Shown: positions 44,754-53,878, counted from the stretch's first letter. The stretch: DNA of 64,000 nucleotides from CAKXIK01 sp050947015 (GCA_050947015.1 JBMNVT010000003.1:61000-124999), one strand, 5' to 3'. Notes: generated from the sequence alone by a model not told the origin. Numbers and translations are program-made.

Positions 44754-45470
44754 TTATAATGCGGCGTTTGCGTCGCAGATCGGGTGGTCGTTCACAATCC
44801 GTCCGTCGCAAATTTCGACCATGCGCTGTGCGGCGCAGGCAACCCGGCTGTCGTGTGTAATCAGCAGAATGGTTTTGCCGTCGCGGTGCAAGCGGTGCAG
44901 CAGTTCTACAATTTCTTCTCCGGCGCGGGAATCCAGATTACCGGTTGGTTCGTCGGCCAGCAAAAGGGAAGGCTCCGCGGCGATTGCACGGGCAATTGCC
45001 ACACGCTGCTGCTGCCCGCCGGAAAGCTGCCACGGCCGATGGTTCATCCGCTGTTCCAGCCCGACAAGACAAAGGGCTTCGCGGGCGCGTTTTTGGCGTT
45101 CCGAGCCGGAAAGCCCCCTGTAAACCAGTGGCATTTCAACGTTTTCCTCGGCGGTTAATCCGGTAATCAGATTGAACCCCTGAAAAATAAAACCGATCTC
45201 GCGGTTTCGCACGCGCGAAAGAAAGGAGTCCCTGCAACGCTCCATTCCAATTCCACAAAACTGGTAAGTTCCTCTGGTTGGCAGATCCAGGCATCCGATA
45301 CAATTCATCAAAGTGGATTTTCCGGAACCGGACTGCCCAACAATTGAAACAAATTCTCCCTCTTGAACGCGGAAGGAAACATCATGAAGTGCGTGAACCT
45401 CGTTTTCGGTGCCTTCGTGGTAACTCTTGAATACATGCTGCAGCAGAATCAGCGGCGTTTGAACCGACAT
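44754..45470 (-). CDS. ABC transporter ATP-binding protein (MacB/LolD type)
   Basis: A 238-residue ATPase. Start ATG 45470 is preferred because GGAAAGG lies 8 bases upstream; an ATG three codons earlier abuts that site. Walker A is GQSGSGKSTLMN, the Q-loop is FIFQGFNL, the signature is LSGGQQQRVAIARA, Walker B is LLLADEPTGNLD and the switch His is LITHDS. The PTGNLDS and GxSGSGKSTL pattern marks the MacB/LolD/FtsE group, whose permeases are FtsX-like. None is present in this window: downstream is a promoter gap and upstream a broken gene, so the partner may be elsewhere or lost. Confidence 0.9.
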   Translation of the reverse strand: MSVQTPLILLQHVFKSYHEGTENEVHALHDVSFRVQEGEFVSIVGQSGSGKSTLMNCIGCLDLPTRGTYQFCGIGMERCRDSFLSRVRNREIGFIFQGFNLITGLTAEENVEMPLVYRGLSGSERQKRAREALCLVGLEQRMNHRPWQLSGGQQQRVAIARAIAAEPSLLLADEPTGNLDSRAGEEIVELLHRLHRDGKTILLITHDSRVACAAQRMVEICDGRIVNDHPICDANAAL

Positions 45471-45581
45471 GCTTTTCATCCTTTCCGTGTTGTTCTGTTG
45501 TTTAGAATAACCGCATTCTTCGGGAAAACACGGATTTCCGCCAATTTTTTTGAAGAATGAAAACTCCGGTCCGGAGCACAG

Positions 45582-45902
45582 TTAAATCTGCTGCATCCAA
45601 AGTCCGTCCCGGCTGCAGCAGAAAAGCTTTCCGCCATACATCCGCGGAAACCGAACTTCACCGCTCTGTTCGGGGTAAAGCCGTACCAGAAGTATCCGGT
45701 CGCAGCAAACATAAGCAATAAACCGCAGATAATGCTGATTGCTCATTTCGTGCGGAAACGTTAGGTAAAAGTCATCCTCCACCGTCTGAACCTTCAACAG
45801 ATGTGCGGGATCCGCCGGCGCAGGCTTTAAAGGCGGCAGCTTTCTGCCGCAGCAGCAATCGCAGACTGTCCGGCACTGCGCTTGATTTGGGTCACATGAA
45901 AA
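45582..45902 (-). pseudogene. C-terminal fragment of an XRE-type regulator (CCG-ribbon/desulfoferrodoxin-like domain)
   Basis: From about 45902 down to the stop at 45582, the frame encodes CDPNQAQCRTVCDCCCGRKL, PPLKPAPADPAHLLKVQTVE, a DDFYLTFPHEMSNQHYLRFI strand set and LVRLYPEQSGEVRFPRMYGGKLF. I recognise this as the C-terminal domain of a clostridial XRE-regulator type whose N-terminus begins MNxEKTGKLIRALR. Exactly such an N-terminus lies on the same strand at 53966-54103. Sequence upstream of 45902 in this frame is foreign. The fragment is thus the far end of a gene split by an insertion, with some middle codons missing. Confidence 0.65.
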
Positions 45903-45914
45903 TGAAACAGTGCG
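45903..45914. repeat. 12-bp direct repeat, left junction of the island
   Basis: TGAAACAGTGCG here is repeated exactly at 53996-54007. The two copies lie at the inner edges of the two XRE gene fragments, so they may be the attachment core or target duplication of the inserted element. Confidence 0.5.
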
Positions 45915-45918
45915 ATGG

Positions 45919-46236
45919 TCAGGGCCTCCTTTCAAACTTGGAGCGGTTGTGTTCGTTGATGGCTTCCATGAGCAGGCTCTTGACCTCCGGCAAGGTGAGG
46001 GCCTTTTCCGCAAAGGCGTAGAACTCGGTTTCACTCAAAACCTTTGCCAAAGGGGCAACGCTCTCCACAGCAACCCCACGGGTGATGAGGTGGTGCGCAC
46101 GCTTATGCCTGTCACCCTTTTCGTAGTAGGTGATACGGTTTTCAAGCTGCTGCTGTTTGTGCAGGAGCTGGTTAAGCTGACGCTCATTAGTGGCAATCTC
46201 GGCTTTCAGTTCGGGGATGGTTTTCTGTTTGGGCAT
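45919..46236 (-). CDS. DUF3847-type mobile-element protein
   Basis: A 105-residue charged protein beginning MPKQKTIPELKAEIATNERQ with a coiled-coil N-terminus (NQLLHKQQQLENRITYYEKGD) and RAHHLITRGVAVESVAPLAK. I recognise this as the DUF3847 family carried by clostridial conjugative and mobilisable transposons, usually near relaxase genes. No relaxase is present here, so it appears to be a leftover. It lies immediately inside the left junction of the 8-kb island. GGAGGTCAAC precedes the start. Confidence 0.75.
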   Translation of the reverse strand: MPKQKTIPELKAEIATNERQLNQLLHKQQQLENRITYYEKGDRHKRAHHLITRGVAVESVAPLAKVLSETEFYAFAEKALTLPEVKSLLMEAINEHNRSKFERRP

Positions 46237-46876
46237 AATCGTTGACCTCCTTTTTGATGGGATGGATAGGATGAAAAAAGACCGCCTACCGAAAACGGTA
46301 AACGGTCATGGGTACATATTCAAAACTTTGTGGTTGGTGCTGTTTGCGTCGGCAATTTGTACCAATCGCAAAGTACACGGGGATAGCCGCACAGCGGCGC
46401 AAGGGGTGCAGCCCTTTGTTCGCCTCGCAGAGCGCACCATACAGGGATTGCCCCTGTATAGAAGTGCCCCATTCTAAGGATACGATGATTAATTGAGCAT
46501 TTACGCCCCTTCATTCAAGGGTTTTGCTGCAAGTCCGAGAATATCGCACGGAATCGTAAAAAACCAATCCCATATAGGGCAATTCCCCAGATAACTTCTT
46601 CCACACCCTCATCGAACAGGTGAAACTATATTGGCAGGAGATATATCCGCAGCATCTTTTCTGTACCCATGGGCGGACAGTCTCAAAGAAAGTTCGGCCA
46701 CCGCCACTAGGGAGGAGTTGTTTAAATCGTTTCTGGACACTATGTATGTAATCTGACGGTTGTGGTGCCCTTTGGCCACGGACAGAGCTCACGACTCCAT
46801 CTGTGACCGATGCTGTCTACCACGGGGTGTCCAATTTGTTATTGCAATTTACGCTTGTTTTAGGATATTGTTAAAT
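46237..46876. other. Mobile-element leader and decayed IS sequence
   Basis: No intact gene is seen in these 640 bases. The part to about 46490 resembles the non-coding stretch upstream of DUF3847 genes in conjugative elements, including an inverted repeat CCGCCTACCG/CGGTAAACGG. At about 46813-46856, CTGTCTACCACGGGG...TTGTTATTGCAATTT matches the 3' end of the IS30-type remnant at 48412-48450 on the same strand, indicating a second truncated copy. Confidence 0.5.
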
Positions 46877-48055
46877 TTACTTACAGCGATATTGAAAAAA
46901 GCGTGCTTCTGCAGGAAAATCAGATTCTCCTTCTAGCTTGAGAGCCATCTTTTGTACGACAAAATTATAATCATTCCATGAGCCAGAAGAAACCAGATAT
47001 AAAAGCCGTCCATCCTCTGTAATCCACTTAGTTGGAAAATTTGGCTGATAATCGCCGTACGTACCCCAATTATCATCGCGATAAAAGAGCCTCCATGGTC
47101 CCCATGGTTCTGGTGCCTCATACAACGTCAGTTGACTGATGCAGGATTCCGGATATCCCATTTGATGAATTGGTCGGGGATGCATTTCCTCATCAATAAA
47201 GCTGTAGTTACCCATCAGATAGCGTTCAATACCGGGATTATAAATAACATGATTGGCACCGGTCATTTTGTAATAAAAGAAAACGGGTTTTGCATCTTCT
47301 TCCCTGCTGCTCCAGCACGGTGTAAAAGGAGATTCGCTGGAATAAAATTCCCATGCCTCACGCTGCAAAATACGATCCATTGGGACACGTCCCAGAAGCA
47401 TTGCATCGTTGTTCTCCCAATAGCTTTGTCCATTTTCTATATCGCAGGGAAAATAAGCATATACATAGGAATCCCTTGTACCGGAATAACCTTTGCCAAA
47501 TTGCAGAAAATGGCACGACGCAAGCCGCCCAGTGAAAAAATCAAATGGCGTGACGGAATTATCAAATGTTTTTCCTCCATCGGTGGAGCGTGCAATCCAG
47601 CCGAATAAATTGTGTTGTCGTCCAAATAAAGGGTTGTCACCGTAATTTTGTGCTTCCAAGCTTAAATAGAGCGTACCGTGGATGTCCAAAATACCTGCCG
47701 GTTTTACACCGCAAACCTCCGCATTGTGTGAAAATAGCTCGCGTGGTACCGGTTCTGGATTAATCATATCAATGCTCCATTGTCCGGTATTACTTAAAGA
47801 ACTCGGCGAGAAGCGAAAGGTTTTAACTCGCCAGATATTAACGGGGCAACCCTTGTTGTCACCCGCACCACAATATAAGTTGTCATCTGCAGCCCAAGTG
47901 ATAGGCCACATATCCCCCTCTCCGCTGTGATACCGAAAAGAATCAAACAGAACATCCTTGATGTAGTCAGAGGGCTCGTACGGTGGAATGGCCTTAGGAT
48001 ACAGGTTGTAGTCCCGATTTTCCCCATTCAGACCAGTACATTTTTTTATTATCAT
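46877..48055 (-). CDS. Beta-propeller protein, putative glycoside hydrolase (DUF4185-like)
   Basis: A 392-residue cytoplasmic protein with no signal peptide. It contains an Asp-box, ARSTDGGKTFDNS (about residue 165), and repeated Trp/Tyr-rich strand pairs such as WPITWAADDNLYCGAGD, LYLSLEAQNYGD, YVYAYFPCDI and EAPEPWGPWRLFYRDD, the pattern of sialidase- or DUF4185-like five- or six-bladed propellers. It lies downstream of, and on the same strand as, a sugar ABC operon, so processing of the imported oligosaccharide is likely (inference). IS30 remnants flank it on both sides, so it may have been joined to the operon by IS activity or separated from it by an insertion. Confidence 0.6.
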   Translation of the reverse strand: MIIKKCTGLNGENRDYNLYPKAIPPYEPSDYIKDVLFDSFRYHSGEGDMWPITWAADDNLYCGAGDNKGCPVNIWRVKTFRFSPSSLSNTGQWSIDMINPEPVPRELFSHNAEVCGVKPAGILDIHGTLYLSLEAQNYGDNPLFGRQHNLFGWIARSTDGGKTFDNSVTPFDFFTGRLASCHFLQFGKGYSGTRDSYVYAYFPCDIENGQSYWENNDAMLLGRVPMDRILQREAWEFYSSESPFTPCWSSREEDAKPVFFYYKMTGANHVIYNPGIERYLMGNYSFIDEEMHPRPIHQMGYPESCISQLTLYEAPEPWGPWRLFYRDDNWGTYGDYQPNFPTKWITEDGRLLYLVSSGSWNDYNFVVQKMALKLEGESDFPAEARFFQYRCK

Positions 48056-48124
48056 TGGGATTCCGCCTTATTCATTAGAAATTGAAAATAAATTAAAGGA
48101 TAACGGTACAATCAAGTTAGACAT

Positions 48125-48453
48125 TTAAATGAAAAAATCCATAGTGATTTTTCTTCCTGTGGTAGAATGAAGTTGCTCAACCACATCTGCCAAAGGAGAG
48201 CAATCACTATGGATTACCAAGATTATAGTACAGTTAGTGTAGAACGCAAGAAGGGGGCAATACCTCGAAATAGCTCAATGTGGTGTTATCAAAGCTCTCA
48301 AATAACATGATTTTGGAATGCGTACCGCCATATCTTCGCTGCTACCGACGAACTCAACGCACGTTCCAAAAGAAAACTTGGATACCGCTTCCCGAGGAAC
48401 TCTTTGAAGCGAATGTCTACCACGGGGGGCAACTTGTTATTACAATTTGCGAA
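48125..48453 (+). mobile_element. IS30-family remnant with internal deletion
   Basis: ATG 48209 begins MDYQDYSTVSVERKKG; shifting one base at a G run continues QYLEIAQCGVIKALK, an IS30 transposase N-terminus. Only about 30 codons later the sequence jumps to the transposase C-terminus (LNARSKRKLGYRFP, then after a slip PEELFEANVYHGG). Some 300 codons of the catalytic core are therefore missing. AATCCATAGTGATT (48133-48146) and AATCACTATGGATT (48201-48214) form an inverted repeat at the left end. A second 3' end lies at about 46813-46856. Confidence 0.7.
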
Positions 48454-48460
48454 AAATAAA

Positions 48461-50095
48461 TTAAAATTTCGAATCCAAATAATCTTGATACCACTGCAGC
48501 CAATCGTAGTACTGAACCGCTTTAAGCTGTTCAAGATGAGTGTTCCAAGTAGTGTCATTTACACCATTAAGTACGCTGTTTGCAATAAAAGTACCAATGT
48601 AAGCAAATAGCTCAGTTTCTATGAAAGTACGCTCACTGACCTTATCCGGATCAACGTAGCGCAATGGCAACTGCTGATCGACCGGAACACAATAATTATG
48701 AAGCTGCTCCACACAATCAATACGATACCATGAAGTGAAGGAAATATCTTTTTGAACTTTGGCGTTCTCGTACTTGGTAATAAACGGGCCCATATCTACC
48801 ATACCTTGGGTATATTTGTAATTTTCAATTGTATAATCATCTGTTAGGTTGCTTGGGATTTTTTCAATTATTGTACCCTCCTGTTCATCCCATGCCTCGC
48901 CTTTTAAACCAAAGCGACAGGTGTATTTTATGTCTGTGGAACTAGAAAGATAGTCCCACCATTGCAACAGTCGCGGAACATTTGTACAAGCACTGGTAAT
49001 GCAGAATCCGGAGCGATTAGCTGCAAATTTATCCTGCGAGCCTGTTTTCATATATCCGCTGCCATCTTTAGCTTCAATAATCGGTACTTCTACCCAATTG
49101 GCAGCTTCACTCTCGCTCATATCAGCATATGGAGACCATGTATAGTAGCAGCCGACAACGCCTTCGTTGATTTTAGAATGATACTGTTCAGAGGTTTGAG
49201 AAAACATTTCCTGATCCATCAGGCCTTCAGAAACAAGTTTATTGGAATATTCCAAAAATTTTCGAAAGTCTTCGGTATCAACTGTGCTAACGACCTTATT
49301 ATCTTTAACCATCTTGTATGCGCTTTCATCGCTGGAATCAGTGCCTGCGATGCCCCACGGATTAGCGAAATTCATAATCTTTGAACACCAATCGCTTTGG
49401 GATGGCTCGAATGGGATCTCGTCATCAGCGTTACCATTGCCGTTGGCATCTTTTTCCTTAAACGCTTTAAGAACATTGTAAAATTCTTCAGTTGTAGTCG
49501 GAACGCTCATACCTACATTATCAAGCCAGGTTTTGTTCATAAACATAATGCCTTCGCCATCATTTTCGTAGCTGGTCTGGCGTCCAGTCATCAAGGAACG
49601 AATGGAACCGTCCGGCCAAGTGACGATATCAAGACCGTTGCTCAGACCGGTTTTATAATCAGCTACGACGTGCGGCGCGTTAGCTTCCAGAACGCCGTCC
49701 TTGGCCAGATCTGCAAAAGAATCCATATTGCTGGCAATTTGATCGCTGTCAATCAGTCCGATAAACGCATCCGGTAAATCAGATGTTATCATAATATTGA
49801 CTTTATCCGATGCATCTGCCGCAGCAATAGGCATCCAGTTAATATGAACATTTGTGTCCTTTTCGGCAAGTTTGAAAGCTTCTTTATTGTTGAAATCTTC
49901 ATCTTTGCTCAACGGATTGAGACCTACCGCAATCGTAAAGGTAACTGCTTCGTTAGCGCCGGACTCTGCCTGTGACGCGCTGTCTAACGAGGTGCTTCCA
50001 GCGGATGGGGGAGTCTTGTTGCTGCAGCCGGCAGCTCCCAACACAAATACCGTTGTTAAAAGTGCGAGCGCTCTTTTACACAAATGTTGTTTCAT
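48461..50095 (-). CDS. Extracellular solute-binding lipoprotein of a sugar ABC transporter
   Basis: A 544-residue lipoprotein. Start ATG 50095 lies nine bases after AGGAGA; an ATG three codons upstream abuts that site. The signal peptide ends VLGAAGC with lipidated Cys, then a Ser/Thr-rich linker. The mature part has TFTIAVGLNPLSKDEDFNNK, DGSIRSLMTGRQ, WLDNVGMSVPTTTEEFYNVL and DANGNGNADDEIPFEPSQ, typical of the large LplA/YtcQ-type binding proteins for plant or host oligosaccharides. It is followed upstream by its two permeases (LplB- and YtcP-like), giving the order permease-permease-binding protein. The ligand cannot be inferred. Confidence 0.9.
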   Translation of the reverse strand: MKQHLCKRALALLTTVFVLGAAGCSNKTPPSAGSTSLDSASQAESGANEAVTFTIAVGLNPLSKDEDFNNKEAFKLAEKDTNVHINWMPIAAADASDKVNIMITSDLPDAFIGLIDSDQIASNMDSFADLAKDGVLEANAPHVVADYKTGLSNGLDIVTWPDGSIRSLMTGRQTSYENDGEGIMFMNKTWLDNVGMSVPTTTEEFYNVLKAFKEKDANGNGNADDEIPFEPSQSDWCSKIMNFANPWGIAGTDSSDESAYKMVKDNKVVSTVDTEDFRKFLEYSNKLVSEGLMDQEMFSQTSEQYHSKINEGVVGCYYTWSPYADMSESEAANWVEVPIIEAKDGSGYMKTGSQDKFAANRSGFCITSACTNVPRLLQWWDYLSSSTDIKYTCRFGLKGEAWDEQEGTIIEKIPSNLTDDYTIENYKYTQGMVDMGPFITKYENAKVQKDISFTSWYRIDCVEQLHNYCVPVDQQLPLRYVDPDKVSERTFIETELFAYIGTFIANSVLNGVNDTTWNTHLEQLKAVQYYDWLQWYQDYLDSKF

Positions 50096-50144
50096 ACAAT
50101 TCATCTCTCCTATATAAGTTTTTTATCTGATTCAATTCGCAAGG

Positions 50145-51059
50145 TCATCCCTTAATCGAACCGATCATGACCCCTTTGACAAAATACTTCTGTAAGAACG
50201 GATACACACAGATAATCGGCAGTGTGGACACTACGATGATGCCGTACTTAATTACCTGCGACATTTTCTGTAGTTTTGCTGCAGAAGCAGCATCCGAAGC
50301 CACTGAAGATGATGCATTGGTAGAAACCGTAAGCAAGATTTCCCGTAAATATAGCGCCAGAGGATACTTACTGCGGTCGGTAAGGAAAATCATTGCATTA
50401 AAGTAGGAGTTCCAATAGTTGACTGCCAGATACAATACTAGCACCGCAGCAACCGCTTTAGAAAGCGGCAGGACAATCTGAAAGAAAAAGCGTCCATCAC
50501 CGCAGCCGTCAATCCGTGCCGCATCACGCAGCTCCTCCGGAATATTGGAAAGCATAAATGACCGTGTGATGATAATGTTATATACTGCAACTGCGCTGAT
50601 GAGGACCATTAAAGTACGGGTGTTGGTAAGACCGATTGATTTCATTACGATATAAAATGGGATCAGTCCACCGCCAAAATACATTGTAAATACAAAATAA
50701 CCCATAAATACATTGCGAAGCGGCAATTCTTTGCGAGAAAGTGAATAACCTGCCATCATAGTAAACAGCACACCGACAGTGACACCTAACACGGTATAGA
50801 TCAGCGTGTTGCCGTAGCCGACCCATACACGGCTTTCTTCAAATACCTTTTGATACCCCAGCGTGGTGAAGCCCTTAGGATATAGTAATAGGGAGCCGTT
50901 ATTGACATAGGTAGGATCGGAAAATGATGCGACAAAAACAAAATAAATTGGGTATGCCATAATTACAATCAGAAAAATGAGAAAAGTTAAGTTGATTGCA
51001 TTAAATATAGAATCCGACGTAATGCGCCGGGTCCGGGATGTGTTTCCTAATTTATTCAT
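50145..51059 (-). CDS. Sugar ABC transporter permease, YtcP-like
   Basis: A 304-residue inner-membrane permease with six helices, beginning with a hydrophobic helix at about 22-45 (FNAINLTFLIFLIVIMAYPI). The EAA loop for ATPase contact is RDAARIDGCGDGRFFFQIVLP-like (about 195-215). The final KYFVKGVMIGSIKG is typical of YtcP-type carbohydrate permeases, and a Ser/Ala-rich insertion (NASSSVASDAASAAK) precedes the last helix. It follows the LplB-like gene by 13 bases. No ATPase is encoded in the operon; a shared MsmX-like subunit is the usual solution. Confidence 0.92.
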   Translation of the reverse strand: MNKLGNTSRTRRITSDSIFNAINLTFLIFLIVIMAYPIYFVFVASFSDPTYVNNGSLLLYPKGFTTLGYQKVFEESRVWVGYGNTLIYTVLGVTVGVLFTMMAGYSLSRKELPLRNVFMGYFVFTMYFGGGLIPFYIVMKSIGLTNTRTLMVLISAVAVYNIIITRSFMLSNIPEELRDAARIDGCGDGRFFFQIVLPLSKAVAAVLVLYLAVNYWNSYFNAMIFLTDRSKYPLALYLREILLTVSTNASSSVASDAASAAKLQKMSQVIKYGIIVVSTLPIICVYPFLQKYFVKGVMIGSIKG

Positions 51060-51072
51060 TTTTAATCCCTCC

Positions 51073-52008
51073 TCACCATAAACTGGAACCTGAAAGCTTG
51101 TTGGATATCTTGTTAACTACAATCAGAAGAATAAAGTTGACTACGTTGTTAAACAGGCCAATGGCAGCCGAGTAACTGTACTGTTGCTGTTTGAGTCCGA
51201 TCTTATAAACATAGGTCGAAATCACTTCGGAACTCATGGCGTTCAGATCATTTTGCATCAGGAACACCTTTTCATACCCAACGCTCATGACATTGCCGAC
51301 ATTCATAATTAACAAAATGACCATTGTGGGTACGATGGCGGGCAAATCAATATGCCAAATACGCTGAAGTTTGCTGGCACCGTCTACCTGTGCCGCCTCA
51401 TGCAATGCCTGATCAACACCAGTAAGTGCGGCTAGATAGATGATTGAATTCCATCCCATGTCCTGCCAGACACCTGACCAAACGTAAATGTGAGAGAAGA
51501 AATTGGGATTTCCCATGTAAAAGGTATTTTCCGGCGCACCGAGACTCTCAAAAACGTGATTTAAAAAGCCAGACCGTGGAGAAAGAAATACAGTGATCAT
51601 GCCAACAAGAACGACCGTAGAAATAAAATGCGGCATATATGTTACCGTCTGTGCCAGACGCTTCAATCGGTTGCTTTCCACACTATTAATCATTAATGCA
51701 AGAATAATTGGCGTTGGAAATCCAACAATTAGCGAGTAAATACTCAATTTCAGCGTATTGCCAAGGATTTGCCAGAAGCGCGGCATATGAAAAAACTTAT
51801 CAAACCATTGAAGTCCAACCCATTGGCTGCCAAAAATCCCTTTGGAAGGCGAATAGTTTTGAAAAGCCATAAGCACACCATACATGGGCGCATAACAAAA
51901 AATTGCAATCATCACCACTGCGGGAATTAAGAAAATATACAGCATATAACTCTTTTTCATTTGCTGTAATATAGTACATTTTGACCCTCGTTCACCTGCA
52001 TTTTTCAT
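51073..52008 (-). CDS. Sugar ABC transporter permease, LplB-like
   Basis: A 311-residue permease with six helices. Start ATG 52008 lies behind AAAGGATAATAATA; longer forms would run through the promoter region. It begins with a basic stretch, then MLYIFLIPAVVMIAIFCYAP and MYGVLMAFQNYSPSKGIFGS, typical of LplB proteins. The EAA loop is EAAQVDGASKLQRIWHIDLP. First gene of the transport operon, transcribed from a promoter divergent from the AraC regulator. Confidence 0.92.
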   Translation of the reverse strand: MKNAGERGSKCTILQQMKKSYMLYIFLIPAVVMIAIFCYAPMYGVLMAFQNYSPSKGIFGSQWVGLQWFDKFFHMPRFWQILGNTLKLSIYSLIVGFPTPIILALMINSVESNRLKRLAQTVTYMPHFISTVVLVGMITVFLSPRSGFLNHVFESLGAPENTFYMGNPNFFSHIYVWSGVWQDMGWNSIIYLAALTGVDQALHEAAQVDGASKLQRIWHIDLPAIVPTMVILLIMNVGNVMSVGYEKVFLMQNDLNAMSSEVISTYVYKIGLKQQQYSYSAAIGLFNNVVNFILLIVVNKISNKLSGSSLW

Positions 52009-52047
52009 TATTATTATCCTTTCTCGCTCTGTTTTCATCTTTATTTT

Positions 52048-52076
52048 ATTATATTTGCGAATACAATTCTTGTACA
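52048..52076 (-). promoter_or_regulatory. Promoter of the sugar ABC operon
   Basis: On the minus strand, TGTACA (52076-52071), 17 bases and TATAAT (52053-52048), 40 bases before the permease start. The poor -35 suits activation by the divergent AraC protein. Confidence 0.5.
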
Positions 52077-52123
52077 TTCTTTGGTTAGGGTGGTAAGATA
52101 TTGACTTTTTCTACATAAAGATA

Positions 52124-52153
52124 TTGTCGGATCCAACGCTGATGTGGTATACT
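52124..52153 (+). promoter_or_regulatory. Promoter of the AraC-type regulator
   Basis: TTGTCG (52124-52129), 18 bases and TATACT (52148-52153), about 40 bases upstream of ATG 52195. Confidence 0.5.
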
Positions 52154-52194
52154 GAAAAAGAAAGCCTATCTAGCGAGAGTGAGACGTAACGGTG

Positions 52195-53088
52195 ATGAAA
52201 TATCTTGATTATCCTGAACAGCAAAAATACGGCAACATAGGTTACCCATACTTTTTTTATCATGTGGATAAAACACATCCGCGCTATAATATGCCTTTTC
52301 ATTGGCATCCTCTGTTTGAGGTTCTGCACGTCTTTCAGGGACATTTTTTATTGCAACTTAATGAACAAACGCTGCTACTTAACCCTGGGGACACCGCTTT
52401 TATTCAGGGTGGAATCACTCATGGCGGCGCGCCACAAAAGAGTGCAGACTGTTGTTATGAATGTCTGCTGATGGATTTAGACAAAATTTTTCTTTCCTCA
52501 TCCTCAATACGTCTTTACGAACCCAAATTAACAGATATTTTTACTCATCGCGTTGTACTTAACCACTTTTATTCTGCCGAAATGATTGATATCAATGGTC
52601 GGGTTCTACAGCTTCTTCGGTTGTTTCACAATCCCGGCGAGATGAATATTCTCAGTTTGATTGGTAATACATTTCTCTTGTTTTCCTGCATCATCAACAA
52701 CAAATATTACACTGAAACCCCCACCAATCAAGATACCAAAAAGTATGCCGCACTAAAAAAAGCTCTCACTTTTATTGAAACACACTATCAGGAACATTTG
52801 GATCTTCCTACGCTAGCCGCCTGCGTTAATTTAAACCCAAGTTATTTTTGCCGTTATTTTAAGGAGATGACACATCGCACACCAATTGACTATCTCAATT
52901 ATTACCGCATTGAGGTTGCCTGTGAACAAATGATCTATTCGCACCGAAGTATAACCGAGATTGCTTATGACTGTGGCTTTGCTGATTCCAGCTATTTTAT
53001 CAAGGTTTTTCACCATTATAAACACATGACTCCCACACAATATATAAAGGGAGCAAAACGATCGGATGATATGCATTCAGAAGAGTGA
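52195..53088 (+). CDS. AraC-family transcriptional regulator
   Basis: A 297-residue regulator. The N-terminal cupin-like sensor (about 10-120) has MPFHWHPLFEVLHVFQGHFL and LNPGDTAFIQGGITHGG, the AraC_binding pattern. The C-terminal double helix-turn-helix (about 185-285) has TLAACVNLNPSYFCRYFKEM, TPIDYLNYYRIEVA, SITEIAYDCGFADSSYF and TPTQY. It is divergent from the sugar ABC operon and probably activates it on binding the transported sugar. Confidence 0.93.
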   Translation: MKYLDYPEQQKYGNIGYPYFFYHVDKTHPRYNMPFHWHPLFEVLHVFQGHFLLQLNEQTLLLNPGDTAFIQGGITHGGAPQKSADCCYECLLMDLDKIFLSSSSIRLYEPKLTDIFTHRVVLNHFYSAEMIDINGRVLQLLRLFHNPGEMNILSLIGNTFLLFSCIINNKYYTETPTNQDTKKYAALKKALTFIETHYQEHLDLPTLAACVNLNPSYFCRYFKEMTHRTPIDYLNYYRIEVACEQMIYSHRSITEIAYDCGFADSSYFIKVFHHYKHMTPTQYIKGAKRSDDMHSEE

Positions 53089-53095
53089 AGGGACA

Positions 53096-53329
53096 CTATT
53101 TCCGTACCTTCCTGCGTTTCTGCCAGTCAAGGTCATAACCCAGCACGTCGGCGAGCTCCACGGCTTCGCCGTATCGCAGGCCACTGCGTTTCAGCTTGCT
53201 GGAGAGGTTGGGAACGCCGCCGCTCCATCCGTACTCGTCCGCTAAAATGTCCACCACCTCGCTTATGGTCATGCCAGCCCAGACGATGCAGGATTTGATT
53301 TCGTTTCTGTATTTTTCGTTGTTCTTCAT
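53096..53329 (-). CDS. Small mobile-element protein with a helix-turn-helix look (DUF6471-like)
   Basis: A 77-residue protein beginning MKNNEKYRNEIKSCIVWAGM, then TISEVVDILADEYGW, NLSSKLKRSGLRYGEAVELA and a basic tail. The pattern of short helices with TxSEVVDxLA and LSxKLxRxxLRY is one I know from small proteins of clostridial conjugative elements (DUF6471-like). GGAGGATTTTTTAGG precedes the start. It supports a mobile origin for the right side of the island. Confidence 0.6.
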   Translation of the reverse strand: MKNNEKYRNEIKSCIVWAGMTISEVVDILADEYGWSGGVPNLSSKLKRSGLRYGEAVELADVLGYDLDWQKRRKVRK

Positions 53330-53432
53330 CCTAAAAAATCCTCCTTTTTTCGTAGTCTCCGCAACGAACCGGGTATTCCCAACAGCAAGTCCTGTTCGCT
53401 GCGGAGCATTGTTTTTCTGAAAGTGAATTTCC

Positions 53433-53875
53433 GTTCAGACTGCCGCCCTCGATGCCCTCCTGGTAAAGCTGTTCGGAGAAAAGGTGAACGATCTGTGGCT
53501 GCGCACCTTGGGAAAGTCTCACATCAATGAGGGCGAGTATTTCGGTCGTGCTATTTATGATGATCTGTCTGTCATTCTGAAAGACATTCAGGCGGCTCAC
53601 ATGACCGACAAGACAACGGTGGATGAGGTTTCAGAGATCGACCGTTTCAAGCAGCTTGTTTTGGACAAAGACAATGAGCTTGCCAGCGAGGAAGAAAAGC
53701 TGCTCAAGACATCTGCACGATTATGGACATGGACGAAGATACGCTGGAGCCGGGGGAATTTCGGACAATCATCAAAGCCTGCCAGAAATCCAAACGCATA
53801 AAAGGTGTGCAAAGCCGCCGGGGAAAGGCGCTGTCATACCAGCCGCATGGCAAGGGCAGAAAGAAGCGAAAGTAA
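53433..53875 (+). pseudogene. Mobile-element gene fragment with a frameshift
   Basis: An open frame runs from about 53433 through VNDLWLRTLGKSHINEGEYF and DDLSVILKDIQAAHMTDKTT to an acidic EEEKLLK region near 53700. A shift of frame is needed to continue ICTIMDMDEDTLEPGEF, TIIKACQKSKRIKGVQSRRG and the basic end SYQPHGKGRKKRK, stopping at 53875. No start codon with a ribosome site is seen. The conserved basic C-terminus resembles proteins of clostridial conjugative elements; the exact family is not recognised. Confidence 0.5.
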
Positions 53876-53878
53876 GAA

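Noticed and set aside
46511..46792. A 93-codon minus-strand frame near the IS remnants
   Set aside because: No ribosome site, no recognisable motif, and it lies in decayed mobile DNA.
48133..48214. Inverted repeat AATCCATAGTGATT/AATCACTATGGATT as a regulatory attenuator
   Set aside because: It directly precedes the IS30-type transposase start and is better explained as part of the insertion sequence end.
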